DNA of 64,000 bases from Marinobacter goseongensis (GCF_023156235.1 NZ_JAKZAI010000010.1:62001-126000); one strand, 5' to 3'. Counted from the first letter of the stretch, positions 37,386 through 47,535 are shown. Numbers and translations: made by a program. The notes: generated by a model from the sequence alone, not told the origin.

Positions 37386-39659
37386 TCAATTTACCCGCAA
37401 GCGACGGGCGGCCTCGACCATCGCCCGCAACGCCGGGATCACTTCCTCCCAGTTGCGGGTTTTCAGCCCGCAATCGGGATTCACCCATAAACGCTCTGCC
37501 GGTATCCGCTGTGCCGCTTTTTCCATCAGCGAGACCATGTGTCGCTGTTCCGGAATGTTTGGCGAGTGAATGTCGTATACCCCGGGACCGATATCGTTGG
37601 GGTAATCGAATCCCTTGAACGCGTCCAGCAGTTCCATGTCCGAGCGTGAGGTTTCGATGGTAATCACATCCGCGTCCATGCGGGCGATAGCTTCTATAAT
37701 GTCGTTGAATTCCGAATAGCACATGTGGGTGTGAATCTGGGTGCCGTCGTTGACGCCGTTGGCGCTGATGCGGAACGCTTCGATGGCCCAGTCCAGATAG
37801 CCTTGCCAGTCGGATTGTCGCAGGGGCAGCCCTTCGCGCAGGGCCGCTTCGTCGATCTGGATGATGCGCACGCCGGCGCGCTCCAGATCCAGAACCTCCT
37901 CCCGTATGGCCAGGGCCAGCTGCAGGCAGGTGTCTTTTCTGAGCTGGTCGTCCCTTACGAAGGACCAGTTGAGGATGGTCACCGGGCCGGTAAGCATGCC
38001 CTTCATGGGTTGGTTGGTCAGTGACTGGGCGTATTCGGTCCACGCCACGGTCATCGCTTTGGGCCGCTGGATGTCGCCGAACAGGATCGGCGGCTTCACG
38101 CAGCGGGAACCGTAGGATTGAACCCAGCCAAACTGGCTGAAGATGAAGCCGTCCAGCTGCTCGCCGAAGTATTCCACCATGTCGTTACGTTCGGCCTCGC
38201 CGTGTACCAGCACGTCCAGCCCGAGCGCCTCCTGCTCCCGCACGCAGTGAGCGATTTCCTCGCGGATACGAGCGGTGTATTCGCGCTCGCTGAGTTCGCC
38301 CATGCGATATTGACGTCGGGTGTGGCGAATCTCCCGGGTTTGCGGGAACGAGCCAATGGTTGTGGTTGGAAAGGCGGGCAGAATCAGATGCTGCTTCTGC
38401 GTTTCCAGACGCTGTGCATAACGGCTCGTTCGGGCCCCAAGGTCGGGCGTGATCGCTGCGATCGCCCCGGTGACCTCCGGGTTATGAACGCGCGGGGATT
38501 GCCGGCGGCCGGCGATGGCCAATGCATTCTGCGCCAGCGGCTGAACGACAGCTTCGCGCCCTTGCTCCAGTGCCCTGGCGAGAATGTGCAGTTCGTCGAG
38601 TTTCTGAACGGCGAAGGCCAGCCAGGAACGAATGTCCGGGTCCATGGTTGTTTCCGAAGCCAGATCGACCGGCACATGCAGCAGTGAGCACGATGGGGCC
38701 AGCCACAGCCGCTGGCCCAGACGCTGATGAAGCGGTTCGAGCCAATCCAGCGTTGCCTGAAGGTCCGTTTTCCAGACATTGCGCCCGTTGATGACGCCCA
38801 GCGACAGTACCTTGTGGGCCGGGAGCCAGTCGGCGACCCGGCTGACTTCGCTCGCGGCACTAATGGCGTCTATGTGTAACCCCGCCACCGGGAGCTCACA
38901 GGCCAGTTGCAGGTTTTCCCGCAGTTCGCCGAAGTAGGTGGTGAGCAACAGTCTGACCGGGCACGCTTTGAGTTGGTGGTAGGCGAGATGGAAAGCATGC
39001 CGCCAGGCGCCGTCCATCTCGGTGACCAGAGCGGGCTCGTCAATCTGCACCCAGTCCACCCCCTGGTCGGCGAGCCGGTTCAGCAGCTCAGCGTACACCG
39101 GCAGCAGGTCATCCAGCAGCGCCAGCCGGTCACTGTCGTCCTTGCTTTTACCCAACCAGAGATAGGTGACCGGGCCGATGATCACCGGCTTTGCCGTCAC
39201 ACCCTGGGCCCTGGCCTCCGCCAGTTGCGCCAGCAGGCGCTGGGGATTCAGCTGGAAGCGGGTATCGCGGTCGAACTCGGGCACGATGTAGTGGTAGTTG
39301 GTGTCAAACCACTTGGTCATTTCCCCGGCATGAATGGCGCAGCAGGCGTTGTCGTTGGCAGACCGACCCCGTGCGACACGAAAATAGCGGTCCAGTTCGC
39401 TGCCGTTGGTGTCCCGGGCCCGGGCCGGTAGGTGGCCGAGGATCATGCTCATGTCCAGCACCTGGTCGTAAAGCGAGAAATCACCCAGCGGGGCAAGCGC
39501 CAGCGATGATTGCTGTTGCCAGTGGCGACGTCGCAGGTCGCGGGCGGTGATGTTGAGTTCCTCGGCACTGACTTCGCCTTTCCAGAAGGCCTCCTGGGCA
39601 AACTTGAGCTCCCGTCGTGCGCCGATGCGCGGAAAGCCCAGGTTGTGAGTCGTAATCAT
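37386..39659 (-). CDS. metE: Cobalamin-independent methionine synthase
   Basis: A 757-residue protein with duplicated barrels. [19 protein letters not shown] starts it, and [15 protein letters not shown] with [13 protein letters not shown] and the late NPDCGLKTR supply substrate and zinc ligands. It transfers methyl from methyltetrahydrofolate polyglutamate to homocysteine. GAGGA eight bases before the ATG at 39659 fixes the start (E. coli MetE has 753 residues). It is divergent from metR with a MetR operator between. Confidence 0.97.
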   Translation of the reverse strand: MITTHNLGFPRIGARRELKFAQEAFWKGEVSAEELNITARDLRRRHWQQQSSLALAPLGDFSLYDQVLDMSMILGHLPARARDTNGSELDRYFRVARGRSANDNACCAIHAGEMTKWFDTNYHYIVPEFDRDTRFQLNPQRLLAQLAEARAQGVTAKPVIIGPVTYLWLGKSKDDSDRLALLDDLLPVYAELLNRLADQGVDWVQIDEPALVTEMDGAWRHAFHLAYHQLKACPVRLLLTTYFGELRENLQLACELPVAGLHIDAISAASEVSRVADWLPAHKVLSLGVINGRNVWKTDLQATLDWLEPLHQRLGQRLWLAPSCSLLHVPVDLASETTMDPDIRSWLAFAVQKLDELHILARALEQGREAVVQPLAQNALAIAGRRQSPRVHNPEVTGAIAAITPDLGARTSRYAQRLETQKQHLILPAFPTTTIGSFPQTREIRHTRRQYRMGELSEREYTARIREEIAHCVREQEALGLDVLVHGEAERNDMVEYFGEQLDGFIFSQFGWVQSYGSRCVKPPILFGDIQRPKAMTVAWTEYAQSLTNQPMKGMLTGPVTILNWSFVRDDQLRKDTCLQLALAIREEVLDLERAGVRIIQIDEAALREGLPLRQSDWQGYLDWAIEAFRISANGVNDGTQIHTHMCYSEFNDIIEAIARMDADVITIETSRSDMELLDAFKGFDYPNDIGPGVYDIHSPNIPEQRHMVSLMEKAAQRIPAERLWVNPDCGLKTRNWEEVIPALRAMVEAARRLRVN

Positions 39660-39756
39660 GATGGTGTCCTCGTCCGGAATCTTGGGGTGACTTGAGAGGC
39701 CACCAAGATTACGCATCGGGATAGATGAATAATAATGGTAATATTTCACCAATCCA

Positions 39757-39769
39757 TGAATTTAATTCA
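39757..39769. promoter_or_regulatory. MetR operator between metE and metR
   Basis: TGAATTTAATTCA matches the MetR consensus TGAA-N5-TTCA exactly. Half-sites TGAA at 39726-39729 and TTCA at 39745-39748 lie nearby and could form a second, looser site. The setting between divergent metE and metR is the classical one, where MetR with homocysteine activates metE. Confidence 0.85.
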
Positions 39770-39794
39770 CCTTTTGGCGCGGTTGCCACGAGCT

Positions 39795-40685
39795 ATGATC
39801 GAGCGGAGTCATCTGGAAATTCTGCGGGAAGTTGAGCGTCAGGGTTCGCTGACGGCGGCGGCCGAAGCGTTGCATCTGACCCAGTCTGCGCTGAGCCACG
39901 CTGTCAAGAAACTGGAGCTGCAGCTCGGGACACCGGTGTGGCAGAGGGAGGGGCGGCAGCTGCGGTTGACCCAGGCGGGTCAGTACTTACTGTCGCTGGC
40001 AACCCGGCTATTGCCGCAGTTTGAACACGCGGAAATGCTGGTTGGTCAGTTTGCCCGCGGGCAGCGCGGCACCCTGCGTATCGGCATGGAGTGCCACCCG
40101 TGTTACCAATGGCTGTTGAAAGTGGTGGGGCCGTATTTAGAAGAGTGGCCCACGGTGGACGTGGACGTGAAGCAGCGGTTCCAGTTCGGTGGCATCGGAG
40201 CGCTGTTCGGGGACGACATCGATGTTCTGGTCACTCCGGACCCCCTGCACCGGCCCGGGCTGGTGTTCGAGCCGGTGTTCGATTACGAGCAGGTGCTGGT
40301 GGTCGCCAGTGGTCATGACCTTGCATCGAAAGCCTGGGCGGAACCGGCGGATCTGGCGAATGAAACCCTGATTACCTACCCGGTGGAGGTGGAGCGCCTG
40401 GATATCTACACGCATTTCCTGCTGCCCGCCCATGCCAGCCCGACCCGGCATAAAACCATCGAAACCACGGACATCATGCTGCAGATGGTCGCGGCGGGTC
40501 GGGGAGTGGCGGCGCTGCCGCGCTGGCTGGTGGAGGAGTATGGCGAGAGAATGCCGATAGCGCCGGTCCGGCTTGGGCAGGCGGGTATTTCCAAGCAGAT
40601 CTTTTTGGGCCTTCGTGAACGGGATCGGGACGTGGATTACCTGAATTCGTTCATGAACCTGGCTCGGGGGGTTCGCTGGCGTTAG
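39795..40685 (+). CDS. metR: LysR-type regulator of methionine genes
   Basis: A 296-residue LysR regulator beginning MIERSHLEILREVERQGSLT with the helix-turn-helix AAAEALHLTQSALSHAVKKLE at about 20-40, and RIGMECHPCYQWL in the effector domain, close to the RIAIECHSCIQWL of E. coli MetR. The start at 39795 matches the family; upstream in-frame codons would cover the operator. It should control metE and itself. Confidence 0.94.
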   Translation: MIERSHLEILREVERQGSLTAAAEALHLTQSALSHAVKKLELQLGTPVWQREGRQLRLTQAGQYLLSLATRLLPQFEHAEMLVGQFARGQRGTLRIGMECHPCYQWLLKVVGPYLEEWPTVDVDVKQRFQFGGIGALFGDDIDVLVTPDPLHRPGLVFEPVFDYEQVLVVASGHDLASKAWAEPADLANETLITYPVEVERLDIYTHFLLPAHASPTRHKTIETTDIMLQMVAAGRGVAALPRWLVEEYGERMPIAPVRLGQAGISKQIFLGLRERDRDVDYLNSFMNLARGVRWR

Positions 40686-40729
40686 CGTCTTCGGTTAAAC
40701 TGCGCCAAAAACCAACAGGGAATCCGATC

Positions 40730-41122
40730 ATGAGTGATGTACCCGCAGACCTGAAATACATCGAAACCCACCAGTGGGTTCGCGTGGCCGACGATGGCAT
40801 CGCCACCGTGGGCATTACCGATTTCGCCCAGGAGCAGTTGGGGGATGTAGTATATGTGGGCGTGCCGGACGTGGGCACAACGGTGAACGGTGGCGAGGAG
40901 GCCGGTGTGGCGGAATCCGTCAAGTCGGCGTCGGATGTGTTCAGCCCGGTTACCGGTGAGGTCATTGAGGTGAATGAAGCGCTGGAAGATGAGCCGGAGA
41001 AGGTGAATGACGATCCATACGGCGATGGCTGGCTGTTCAAGGTGCGCCTGGCGGACAAGGGCGAGCTGGATGGGCTGATGGACCCTGCTGCTTATGCTGA
41101 GCACGTAGCCGCCGAAAGTTAG
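40730..41122 (+). CDS. gcvH: Glycine cleavage system H protein
   Basis: A 130-residue lipoyl carrier with THQWVRVADDGIATVGIT at the N-terminus and the lipoylation motif ESVKSASD with the modified lysine near residue 65. It shuttles the aminomethyl group between the P, T and L proteins. No gcvP or gcvT lies next to it here, so it is either a stand-alone copy or the system is split. Confidence 0.95.
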   Translation: MSDVPADLKYIETHQWVRVADDGIATVGITDFAQEQLGDVVYVGVPDVGTTVNGGEEAGVAESVKSASDVFSPVTGEVIEVNEALEDEPEKVNDDPYGDGWLFKVRLADKGELDGLMDPAAYAEHVAAES

Positions 41123-41176
41123 GGTTCGCGCAGGGTCTGAGTCGGCCGGCTGCAGCGTTGGTTTCCAGTGCTTGTG

Positions 41177-41182
41177 TATAAT
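41177..41182 (+). promoter_or_regulatory. Candidate -10 element of rlmI
   Basis: A consensus TATAAT lies 35 bases before the rlmI start, in the 94-base gap after gcvH. I see no matching -35 at standard spacing, so the call is tentative. Confidence 0.4.
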
Positions 41183-41216
41183 CCCTCCCCGTTTCGCAAT
41201 CCATTAGGTAGGCCTT

Positions 41217-42413
41217 ATGAATTTCCCGGTTCTTTATCTCCGCAAAGGCGCTGAGCGCAGGCTCAAAGCCGGCCACCTTTGGGTCTACAGTAATGAAGTA
41301 GACATCCAGCGCTCACCGTTAACGGGCTTTGAAGCCGGAGTGCAGGCTGAGTTGCGGGCGTCTAACGATAAGCCCATGGGGACCGTGTTCGTGAACCCCC
41401 ATGCACTGATTTGCGGCCGGCTGATCAGTCGGGACGCCAGTCACGGTATGACGCCTCAACGCCTGACCCAGCGCATGGAAACGGCGCTGACGTTGCGGGA
41501 GCGGTTGTTTGATAAGCTGTTTTATCGCTGGGTGTTCGGTGACAGTGACGGGCTGTCCGGGCTGGTGATCGATCGGTTTGACGACACGGTGGTGGTGCAG
41601 ATTTCTACTGCCGGGATGGAGTTGATGAAGGAGGCGATCATTCGCGCGGTGCAGCGCCTGGCCCATCCTGCGGCTATCATCCTCAAAAACGATGGCAAGA
41701 TGCGCAAGGTGGAGGGGCTGGACACTTATGTTGAGCAGGCTCACGGTGCGGAGACCAGTCTGCTGAAGGTGGAAGAGAACGGTGTGCGGTTTGAGGTGCC
41801 GCTGGAAGGCGGCCAGAAAACCGGTTGGTTCTATGATCACCGCATGAATCGTCAGCGCTTGCAGGCTTATGCGCCCGGCAAGCGGGTGCTGGATGTGTTC
41901 AGTTATGTTGGCGGCTGGGGTATTCAGGCGGCCTGTGCCGGTGCCAGCCAGGTTACCTGCGTGGACAGTTCCGCTACGGCTATCGATTCGGTGCACCACA
42001 ACGCCCGGCTGAACGGGCTGGAGAACGTGGAAACCCTGGAGGGGGATGCGTTTGATGCTCTGAAGGCGCTGGCGGAGGAGAAGGAGAAATTCGATATCGT
42101 GGTGCTGGACCCGCCGGCACTGATTCCCCGCCGCCGTGACCAGAAAGCCGGTGAGCAGGCCTACGCGCGGCTGAACCAGCTCGGACTGCGGCTGCTGGAG
42201 CGGGACGGGCTGTTGATTTCCGCGTCCTGCTCGATGCATCTGTCCCAGGACAAGCTGATCGACATCATCCGCGGCAGTGGTCGCAAGATTGACCGCTTCG
42301 TTCAGTTGCTGGAGCAGGGCCATCAAGCGCCGGATCATCCGGTGATTCCGGGCATTCCGGAGACGGATTACATCAAATCCTGCTTTGTCCGTTCGTTAAC
42401 GGGGTTTTTCTAG
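41217..42413 (+). CDS. rlmI: 23S rRNA (cytosine-5) methyltransferase RlmI-type
   Basis: A 398-residue protein with an N-terminal PUA domain (YLRKGAERRLKAGHLWVYSNEV) and a C-terminal class I methyltransferase: GWFYDHRMNR, VLDVFSYVGGWGIQAA (SAM loop), VLDPPALIP and the cysteine in SASCSMHLS. RlmI methylates C1962 of 23S rRNA in E. coli. The protein lies before the HAD gene and rppH, an order kept in relatives. Confidence 0.9.
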   Translation: MNFPVLYLRKGAERRLKAGHLWVYSNEVDIQRSPLTGFEAGVQAELRASNDKPMGTVFVNPHALICGRLISRDASHGMTPQRLTQRMETALTLRERLFDKLFYRWVFGDSDGLSGLVIDRFDDTVVVQISTAGMELMKEAIIRAVQRLAHPAAIILKNDGKMRKVEGLDTYVEQAHGAETSLLKVEENGVRFEVPLEGGQKTGWFYDHRMNRQRLQAYAPGKRVLDVFSYVGGWGIQAACAGASQVTCVDSSATAIDSVHHNARLNGLENVETLEGDAFDALKALAEEKEKFDIVVLDPPALIPRRRDQKAGEQAYARLNQLGLRLLERDGLLISASCSMHLSQDKLIDIIRGSGRKIDRFVQLLEQGHQAPDHPVIPGIPETDYIKSCFVRSLTGFF

Positions 42414-42426
42414 ACTCCCGTTAACG
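42394..42426. terminator. Perfect 10-base inverted repeat over the rlmI stop
   Basis: CGTTAACGGG (42394-42403) and CCCGTTAACG (42417-42426) are exact inverted repeats 13 bases apart, enclosing the TAG stop of rlmI (42411-42413). It lies between convergent rlmI and the HAD phosphatase gene. Five T lie in the loop, none after the stem. Confidence 0.55.
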
Positions 42427-42457
42427 CTTGGCGGAGGTCCTTCAGCGGGTAAAGTGG

Positions 42458-43114
42458 TCAATCCCGCAGAGACATCACTTTCCAGCCTTTCTCCAGAGCC
42501 AGCTTCTCCAGTGTCGGATCCGGATCAACCGCCACCGGGTTGTCGACTTTTTTCAGCAAGGGCACGTCATTGAGGGAGTCGCTGTAAAACCAGGCGCCCT
42601 CCAGCGTCTCATTCTGCAAGGCCAGCCAGTCGTTCAGGCGGCTGACTTTGCCGTCCTGAAAGCTGGGAACCCCCGCGACCTGGCCGGTGTAACGGCCATT
42701 GATCAGTTCCGGATCGGTGGCGATCAGATGTGTGATGCCCAGCAGCTCAGCGATCGGTTCGGTGACGAAGCGGTTGGTGGCGGTAATGATCATCAGGGTG
42801 TGGCCCTGATCGCGGTGCTTGTCCAGCAGCTGGAAGGCCTTGTCCTGCAACATGGGGCGTACTTTTTTGTCCATGAAGCGCTCGCGCCAGGCCAGCAGGT
42901 CTTCCATGGCGTGCTTTGCCAGAGGCTGCAGGGCAAAGCCGAGGTAGTGCAGGATGTCCAGTTCGCCGTTGAGGTATTCCTGATAGAAGCGATCGTTCGC
43001 CTTGCGGTATTCCTCGGCATCCACAATGCCCTCTTCCACCAGAAATTCGCCCCAGGCATGGTCGCTGTCTCCGGCGAGCAGGGTGTTGTCGAGGTCAAAG
43101 ATTGCGAGCGTCAA
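42458..43114 (-). CDS. HAD-IB family phosphatase (phosphoserine-phosphatase-like)
   Basis: A 218-residue HAD enzyme with IFDLDNTLLAGDSD (nucleophile D, acid D), ITATNRF and the metal site FYSDSLNDVPLL. Proteins of this subfamily remove phosphate from small metabolites; the true substrate is unknown. The start is TTG at 43114 behind a strong GGAGG eight bases upstream. It is divergent from rppH. Confidence 0.85.
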   Translation of the reverse strand: MTLAIFDLDNTLLAGDSDHAWGEFLVEEGIVDAEEYRKANDRFYQEYLNGELDILHYLGFALQPLAKHAMEDLLAWRERFMDKKVRPMLQDKAFQLLDKHRDQGHTLMIITATNRFVTEPIAELLGITHLIATDPELINGRYTGQVAGVPSFQDGKVSRLNDWLALQNETLEGAWFYSDSLNDVPLLKKVDNPVAVDPDPTLEKLALEKGWKVMSLRD

Positions 43115-43288
43115 GGGTGTTACCTCCGGTCATGACAGGGGTTGCAGGAAAGGCGTCAGTCTATCACGACACATCGGTGACGGCTTCGTTTGCCGAACCC
43201 TTGGGATTCTGTAAGAATGATAGCAACTTGGACAATTCCGACCGGTGAATTTTTGCGCCGGTCAACCGACTTTCAAAAGGACTGTGCC

Positions 43289-43804
43289 GTGATCGACTCA
43301 GACGGTTTCAGACCCAACGTCGGAATCATTCTGGCCAACCACAGGGGCGAGGTTCTCTGGGCAAGGCGAATAGGGCAAGACTCCTGGCAGTTCCCGCAGG
43401 GCGGTATCAAGCACAACGAATCGCCGGAAGATGCATTGTATCGGGAACTGGGGGAAGAGATCGGCCTGGCTGCGGCAGATGTCGAGATCATCAGCTGCAC
43501 GCGGGGCTGGTTGCGTTATCGCCTCCCGCGGCGGATGGTGCGACAGAATTCGCATCCCGTCTGTGTGGGACAGAAACAGAAATGGTTCCTGCTGAGGATG
43601 TTATCGCCGGATGCGCAGGTGCGCGTAGACGGCACCGATTCGCCGGAATTTGACGGCTGGCAGTGGGTGAGTTACTGGTACCCCCTCGGGCAGGTGGTCT
43701 CATTCAAACGCGAAGTTTACAGACGTGCGCTCAGAGAGCTGGCGCCGAGGCTGTTCTATAACATGGAGCAGTGGCATCGGAGCGAGCAGATCCGGCGCTC
43801 ATAG
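43289..43804 (+). CDS. rppH: RNA pyrophosphohydrolase
   Basis: A 171-residue Nudix protein beginning [17 protein letters not shown] and carrying the box [23 protein letters not shown]. RppH strips pyrophosphate from 5' triphosphate ends of mRNA and so starts RNase E decay. GTG at 43289 follows AAAAGG with good spacing and matches the usual start; upstream codons back to 43190 have no family similarity. ptsP follows after 30 bases. Confidence 0.93.
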   Translation: MIDSDGFRPNVGIILANHRGEVLWARRIGQDSWQFPQGGIKHNESPEDALYRELGEEIGLAAADVEIISCTRGWLRYRLPRRMVRQNSHPVCVGQKQKWFLLRMLSPDAQVRVDGTDSPEFDGWQWVSYWYPLGQVVSFKREVYRRALRELAPRLFYNMEQWHRSEQIRRS

Positions 43805-43834
43805 GATCCACAGAAATGACGGGCTGAAACCGCC

Positions 43835-46141
43835 ATGCTGAGCATACTGCGAAATCTGGTACAAGAGGTGAACAGCGCCCGCGATCTGCAGGAAGCGCTG
43901 GAGATCATTGTATCCCGTGTGCAGAAAGCCATGAGCACCGAGGTCTGTTCAGTCTACCTGCTGGATCCGGCAACCAATCGCTATATTCTGATGGCGACCG
44001 AGGGACTCTACAGCAAGGCGGTGGGGCAGGTCAGTCTGGCTCATTCCGAGGGTCTGGTGGGTCTGGTGGGCTCCCGGGAGGAGCCGATCAATCTTGAGGA
44101 TGCCCCGTCTCACCCCCGCTATCGTTACTTCCCGGAAACCGGTGAGGAGCGTTTCCGCTCTTTCCTGGGCGTTCCCATCATTCACCATCGCCGCGTACTC
44201 GGTGTGCTGGTGGTGCAGCAGCGTGAAAGCTCACGGTGTTTCGATGAAGGCGAGGAAGCCTTTCTGGTTACCGTATCGGCGCAGCTGGCAGGGGTGATTG
44301 CCCACAGCGAGGCCACGGGCGCAATCAGCGGCCTGTCCCTGACCGGGGAGGAAGCCAGGGACGTCAGTTTCAACGGTGTTCCTGGTGCCCCCGGCGTGGC
44401 CATCGGCAAGGGGGTGGTGGTGTATCCCGGCGCCGATCTGGATGTGGTGCCGGAAAAACCGACCGACGATATTGACCTCGAGCTGGAATTATTCGGTGGT
44501 GCGGTTACTGCGGTGAGAGAGGACATCGAGCGGGTAGCCGCTCGCCTGGCCTCCCAGTTGCGCCCGGAAGAGCAGGCATTGTTTGATGTATATCTGCGGA
44601 TGCTGGGTGACGATGCCATGCCCGGCGAGGTCGCCAACAAGATTCGTGAGGGTTACTGGGCACAGGGCGCGCTGAAGCAGGTGGTGCAGCAATACGTTCG
44701 CCATTTCGAGATGATGGACGATCACTACTTGCAGGAGCGAGCAGTGGATATCCGCGACCTCGGTCGACGGTTGCTGTCGCACCTGCAGGAAGGCGAACAG
44801 AAAGACCTGGTTTATCCGGAGCAGACCGTTCTGGTCAGTGAGGAGCTGACACCGGCGATGCTGGGAGAGGTGCCCAAGGGCCAACTGGTCGGGTTGGTAT
44901 CGGTGAAGGGTTCCAGCAACTCTCACGTGGCGATTCTGGCCCGCGCCATGGGTGTGCCCACGGTCATGGGGCTGGTGGACATTCCGGTCAATCAGCTCGA
45001 CGGTCGCGACCTGATTGTCGATGGGTTCGAAGGGCAGATCTTTGCCTCTCCGTCCGAGGAACTGCGGGTTTATTACCAGGAAATCTGCAACGAAGAGGAT
45101 GAACTGGTCAAAGGGCTGGAAGTCCTGCGGGACAAGCCCTGTGAGACCACCGATGGGCATCGGGTGTCATTGCTGGTCAATACCGGCCTGATGACCGATG
45201 TGGTGCGCTCCCTGAATCACGGCGCCGAGGGTATCGGGCTTTATCGCACTGAAGTGCCGTTCATGATCAAGGACCGTTTTCCATCCGAGCAGGAGCAGCG
45301 GGAGTACTATCGCGAACAGTTGGAGGCCTTTGCGCCCAGCCCGGTCACCATGCGCACTCTCGACATCGGTGGTGACAAGGCGCTGACTTACTTCCCGATC
45401 GAAGAAGAAAACCCGTTCCTTGGCTGGCGGGGTATCCGGGTAACCCTGGACCACCCGGAGATCTTCCTCGTTCAGGTGCGGGCGATGCTCAAGGCCAGCG
45501 AAGGGCTGAACAATCTGCAGATCATGCTGCCCATGATCAGCAACATCTCCGAGGTGGAAGAGTCCCTGCACCTGATCTACCGGGTGTATCACGAGGTGCG
45601 GGAAGAAGGTTACGACATTCATATGCCCAAAGTGGGCGTGATGGTGGAGATTCCCGCCGCGGTTTATCAGATCCGTGAGCTGGCGGACCGGGTGGACTTC
45701 CTGTCGGTTGGCTCCAACGATCTGACCCAGTATCTGTTGGCGGTGGATCGCAATAATCCCCGCGTGGCCCAGCTCTATCACTCCTATCACCCGGCTGTAC
45801 TGCAGGCGCTGGTGCGTGTGGCCCAGGATGCCCATTCAGTGGGCAAGCCGGTGGGTATCTGCGGCGAGCTGGCCGGTGATCCCGGCGGTGCCCTGCTGCT
45901 GATGGCCATGGGGTATGATTCTCTGTCCATGAACGCGGCCAGCCTGCCCAAGGTCAAATCGGTGATCCGCAGTGTGACCCGCGAGTGGGCCTGCCAGCTG
46001 TTGGAAGATGTATTGCTGCTGGATTCGCCCCACGTTATCAAGAGCTGCGTGGACCTGGCCTTGCGCAATGCCGGATTCGGCCGTTATCTGCGCCCGGGCA
46101 AATCCACCAGTGCCGTCATCGCGGAGCAGGCCGCATCCTGA
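43835..46141 (+). CDS. ptsP: Phosphoenolpyruvate-protein phosphotransferase PtsP (EI-Ntr)
   Basis: A 768-residue protein with an N-terminal GAF domain (about 15-160) followed by a complete enzyme I. The phosphoryl-accepting histidine is H364 in GSSNSHVAILARAMG, and the PEP-binding barrel has TMRTLDIGGDK and GICGELAGDP. It feeds the nitrogen PTS (PtsO, PtsN), which senses nitrogen and potassium state. It lies behind rppH as in Pseudomonas and Vibrio. Confidence 0.95.
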   Translation: MLSILRNLVQEVNSARDLQEALEIIVSRVQKAMSTEVCSVYLLDPATNRYILMATEGLYSKAVGQVSLAHSEGLVGLVGSREEPINLEDAPSHPRYRYFPETGEERFRSFLGVPIIHHRRVLGVLVVQQRESSRCFDEGEEAFLVTVSAQLAGVIAHSEATGAISGLSLTGEEARDVSFNGVPGAPGVAIGKGVVVYPGADLDVVPEKPTDDIDLELELFGGAVTAVREDIERVAARLASQLRPEEQALFDVYLRMLGDDAMPGEVANKIREGYWAQGALKQVVQQYVRHFEMMDDHYLQERAVDIRDLGRRLLSHLQEGEQKDLVYPEQTVLVSEELTPAMLGEVPKGQLVGLVSVKGSSNSHVAILARAMGVPTVMGLVDIPVNQLDGRDLIVDGFEGQIFASPSEELRVYYQEICNEEDELVKGLEVLRDKPCETTDGHRVSLLVNTGLMTDVVRSLNHGAEGIGLYRTEVPFMIKDRFPSEQEQREYYREQLEAFAPSPVTMRTLDIGGDKALTYFPIEEENPFLGWRGIRVTLDHPEIFLVQVRAMLKASEGLNNLQIMLPMISNISEVEESLHLIYRVYHEVREEGYDIHMPKVGVMVEIPAAVYQIRELADRVDFLSVGSNDLTQYLLAVDRNNPRVAQLYHSYHPAVLQALVRVAQDAHSVGKPVGICGELAGDPGGALLLMAMGYDSLSMNAASLPKVKSVIRSVTREWACQLLEDVLLLDSPHVIKSCVDLALRNAGFGRYLRPGKSTSAVIAEQAAS

Positions 46142-46253
46142 AGAGTTGGCCTTTTGGGCCACTTTATAGGGTGTGGACTCTAAAAACCGCTGTTACCTTG
46201 GAAACTCAGCCGTCTAGGCTTTTATCGAACAAGAACCCGACCGGGAATGTTGT

Positions 46254-47498
46254 ATGACGTCAGCGACCACGGATATCAAATCCAAACCCCGTATCGGCCT
46301 GGCCCTGGGTGGTGGTGGCCCGTTGGGAGGGATTTACGAGATTGGGGCGCTGCGGGCGCTGGACGAGGCTCTCGACGGGTTGGACTTCAATAACATCGAC
46401 GTCTACGTCGGGGTGAATGGCGGGTCCTTCGTGGCCGCTAACCTGGCCAACCAGATGACCACCGCCCAGCTCTGCCGTATTTTTGTGCGCAATGAGGCGG
46501 AAGTTCACCCCTTTCACCCGGAAGTCTTCTATCGGCCGGCTTTTCGCGAACTCGCCAGCCGGCTGCTGGCGGTGCCGGGGCTGGTGACCACCGCCCTCCG
46601 CCGGTTTGTGAAAAACCCCTACGATCAGAGCCTGCTGGAAGCGATGACCATTCTCGCTCAGGCGGCGCCTGCCGGTTTGTTTGATAACGAGGGTCTGCAC
46701 GAGTACCTGGAGCGAGCCTTCACCATGCTGGGCCGGACGAACGACTTCCGGCAACTGAAACGCAGTCTCTACATTGTCGCAGCCGACGTGGAAAGCACCG
46801 AAGCGGTCTGTTTTGGTGCCCCCGGCTTCGATCACGTGCCCATTTCCCGCGCGATCCAGGCCAGCACGGCCTCGCCGGGGCTGTATGTGCCGGTCAACAT
46901 TGACGGCCGTTATTACGTGGACGGAACCCTGCGCAAAGGGTTGCATGCGTCAGTCGCGTTTGAGGATGGGGCCGATCTGGTGTTTGCCGTCAACCCCCAG
47001 GTGCCCATTGACGCCAGCGCAGCAGTGCGCGCCGGCACCATGAAGCCCGGGGAGCTGACCCGCTCCGGTATGCCCAACCTGCTGTCCCAGATGTTCCGCA
47101 CCATGGTGTATTCTCGCATGCAGTCGGGTATTGCTCAGTACAAACGGGATTACCCGGATAAGGATATCCTCCTGTTCGAGCCTACCCGGGACGACGCCAA
47201 GCTGTTTTTCTCAAACGTGTTCAGTTTCCAGTCCCGCCGCATGGTGTGTGAGCACGCCTATCAGATGACCCGTCGCGATCTGCTCCAGCGGGCGGATGAG
47301 CTGGAACCCAGGCTGGCCCGATACGGCATCAAGTTGCGCCGGGACCGGCTGGAAGATGAGCAGCGCACCATCAGCACCAGTCTGTACGGTGAGATGTTGC
47401 CGCTGTATGTGGCCAAGGGCCGCAAGAAGCGGGCCCAGAAGGGCAAGTTGGTCAGTGGACTGGGAAACGTCAGCCACCTGTTTTCCAAGGCGCAGTGA
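46254..47498 (+). CDS. Patatin-like protein lacking the catalytic serine
   Basis: A 414-residue protein with the patatin oxyanion loop LALGGGGPLGG at 17-26 and the dyad aspartate in YYVDGTLRKG (D223). The nucleophile elbow GxSxG is GVNGG at 53-57, with N55 (codon AAT, 46416-46418) where serine is expected; AGT would restore it. The rest of the fold seems intact, so it may be an inactive homologue with a binding role, or a recent point mutation. The gene stands alone behind ptsP. Confidence 0.8.
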   Translation: MTSATTDIKSKPRIGLALGGGGPLGGIYEIGALRALDEALDGLDFNNIDVYVGVNGGSFVAANLANQMTTAQLCRIFVRNEAEVHPFHPEVFYRPAFRELASRLLAVPGLVTTALRRFVKNPYDQSLLEAMTILAQAAPAGLFDNEGLHEYLERAFTMLGRTNDFRQLKRSLYIVAADVESTEAVCFGAPGFDHVPISRAIQASTASPGLYVPVNIDGRYYVDGTLRKGLHASVAFEDGADLVFAVNPQVPIDASAAVRAGTMKPGELTRSGMPNLLSQMFRTMVYSRMQSGIAQYKRDYPDKDILLFEPTRDDAKLFFSNVFSFQSRRMVCEHAYQMTRRDLLQRADELEPRLARYGIKLRRDRLEDEQRTISTSLYGEMLPLYVAKGRKKRAQKGKLVSGLGNVSHLFSKAQ

Positions 47499-47507
47499 GC
47501 CGCTGAA

Positions 47508-47535
47508 GGTCGGGCTCGCGCTGCGCAACCCGACC
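47508..47535. terminator. Hairpin between convergent patatin-like gene and hslU
   Basis: GGTCGGG (47508-47514) and CCCGACC (47529-47535) pair around a 14-base loop that is itself GC-rich. It starts ten bases past the upstream stop and has no T-tract. It may be a bidirectional terminator or a dispersed repeat unit. Confidence 0.4.
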
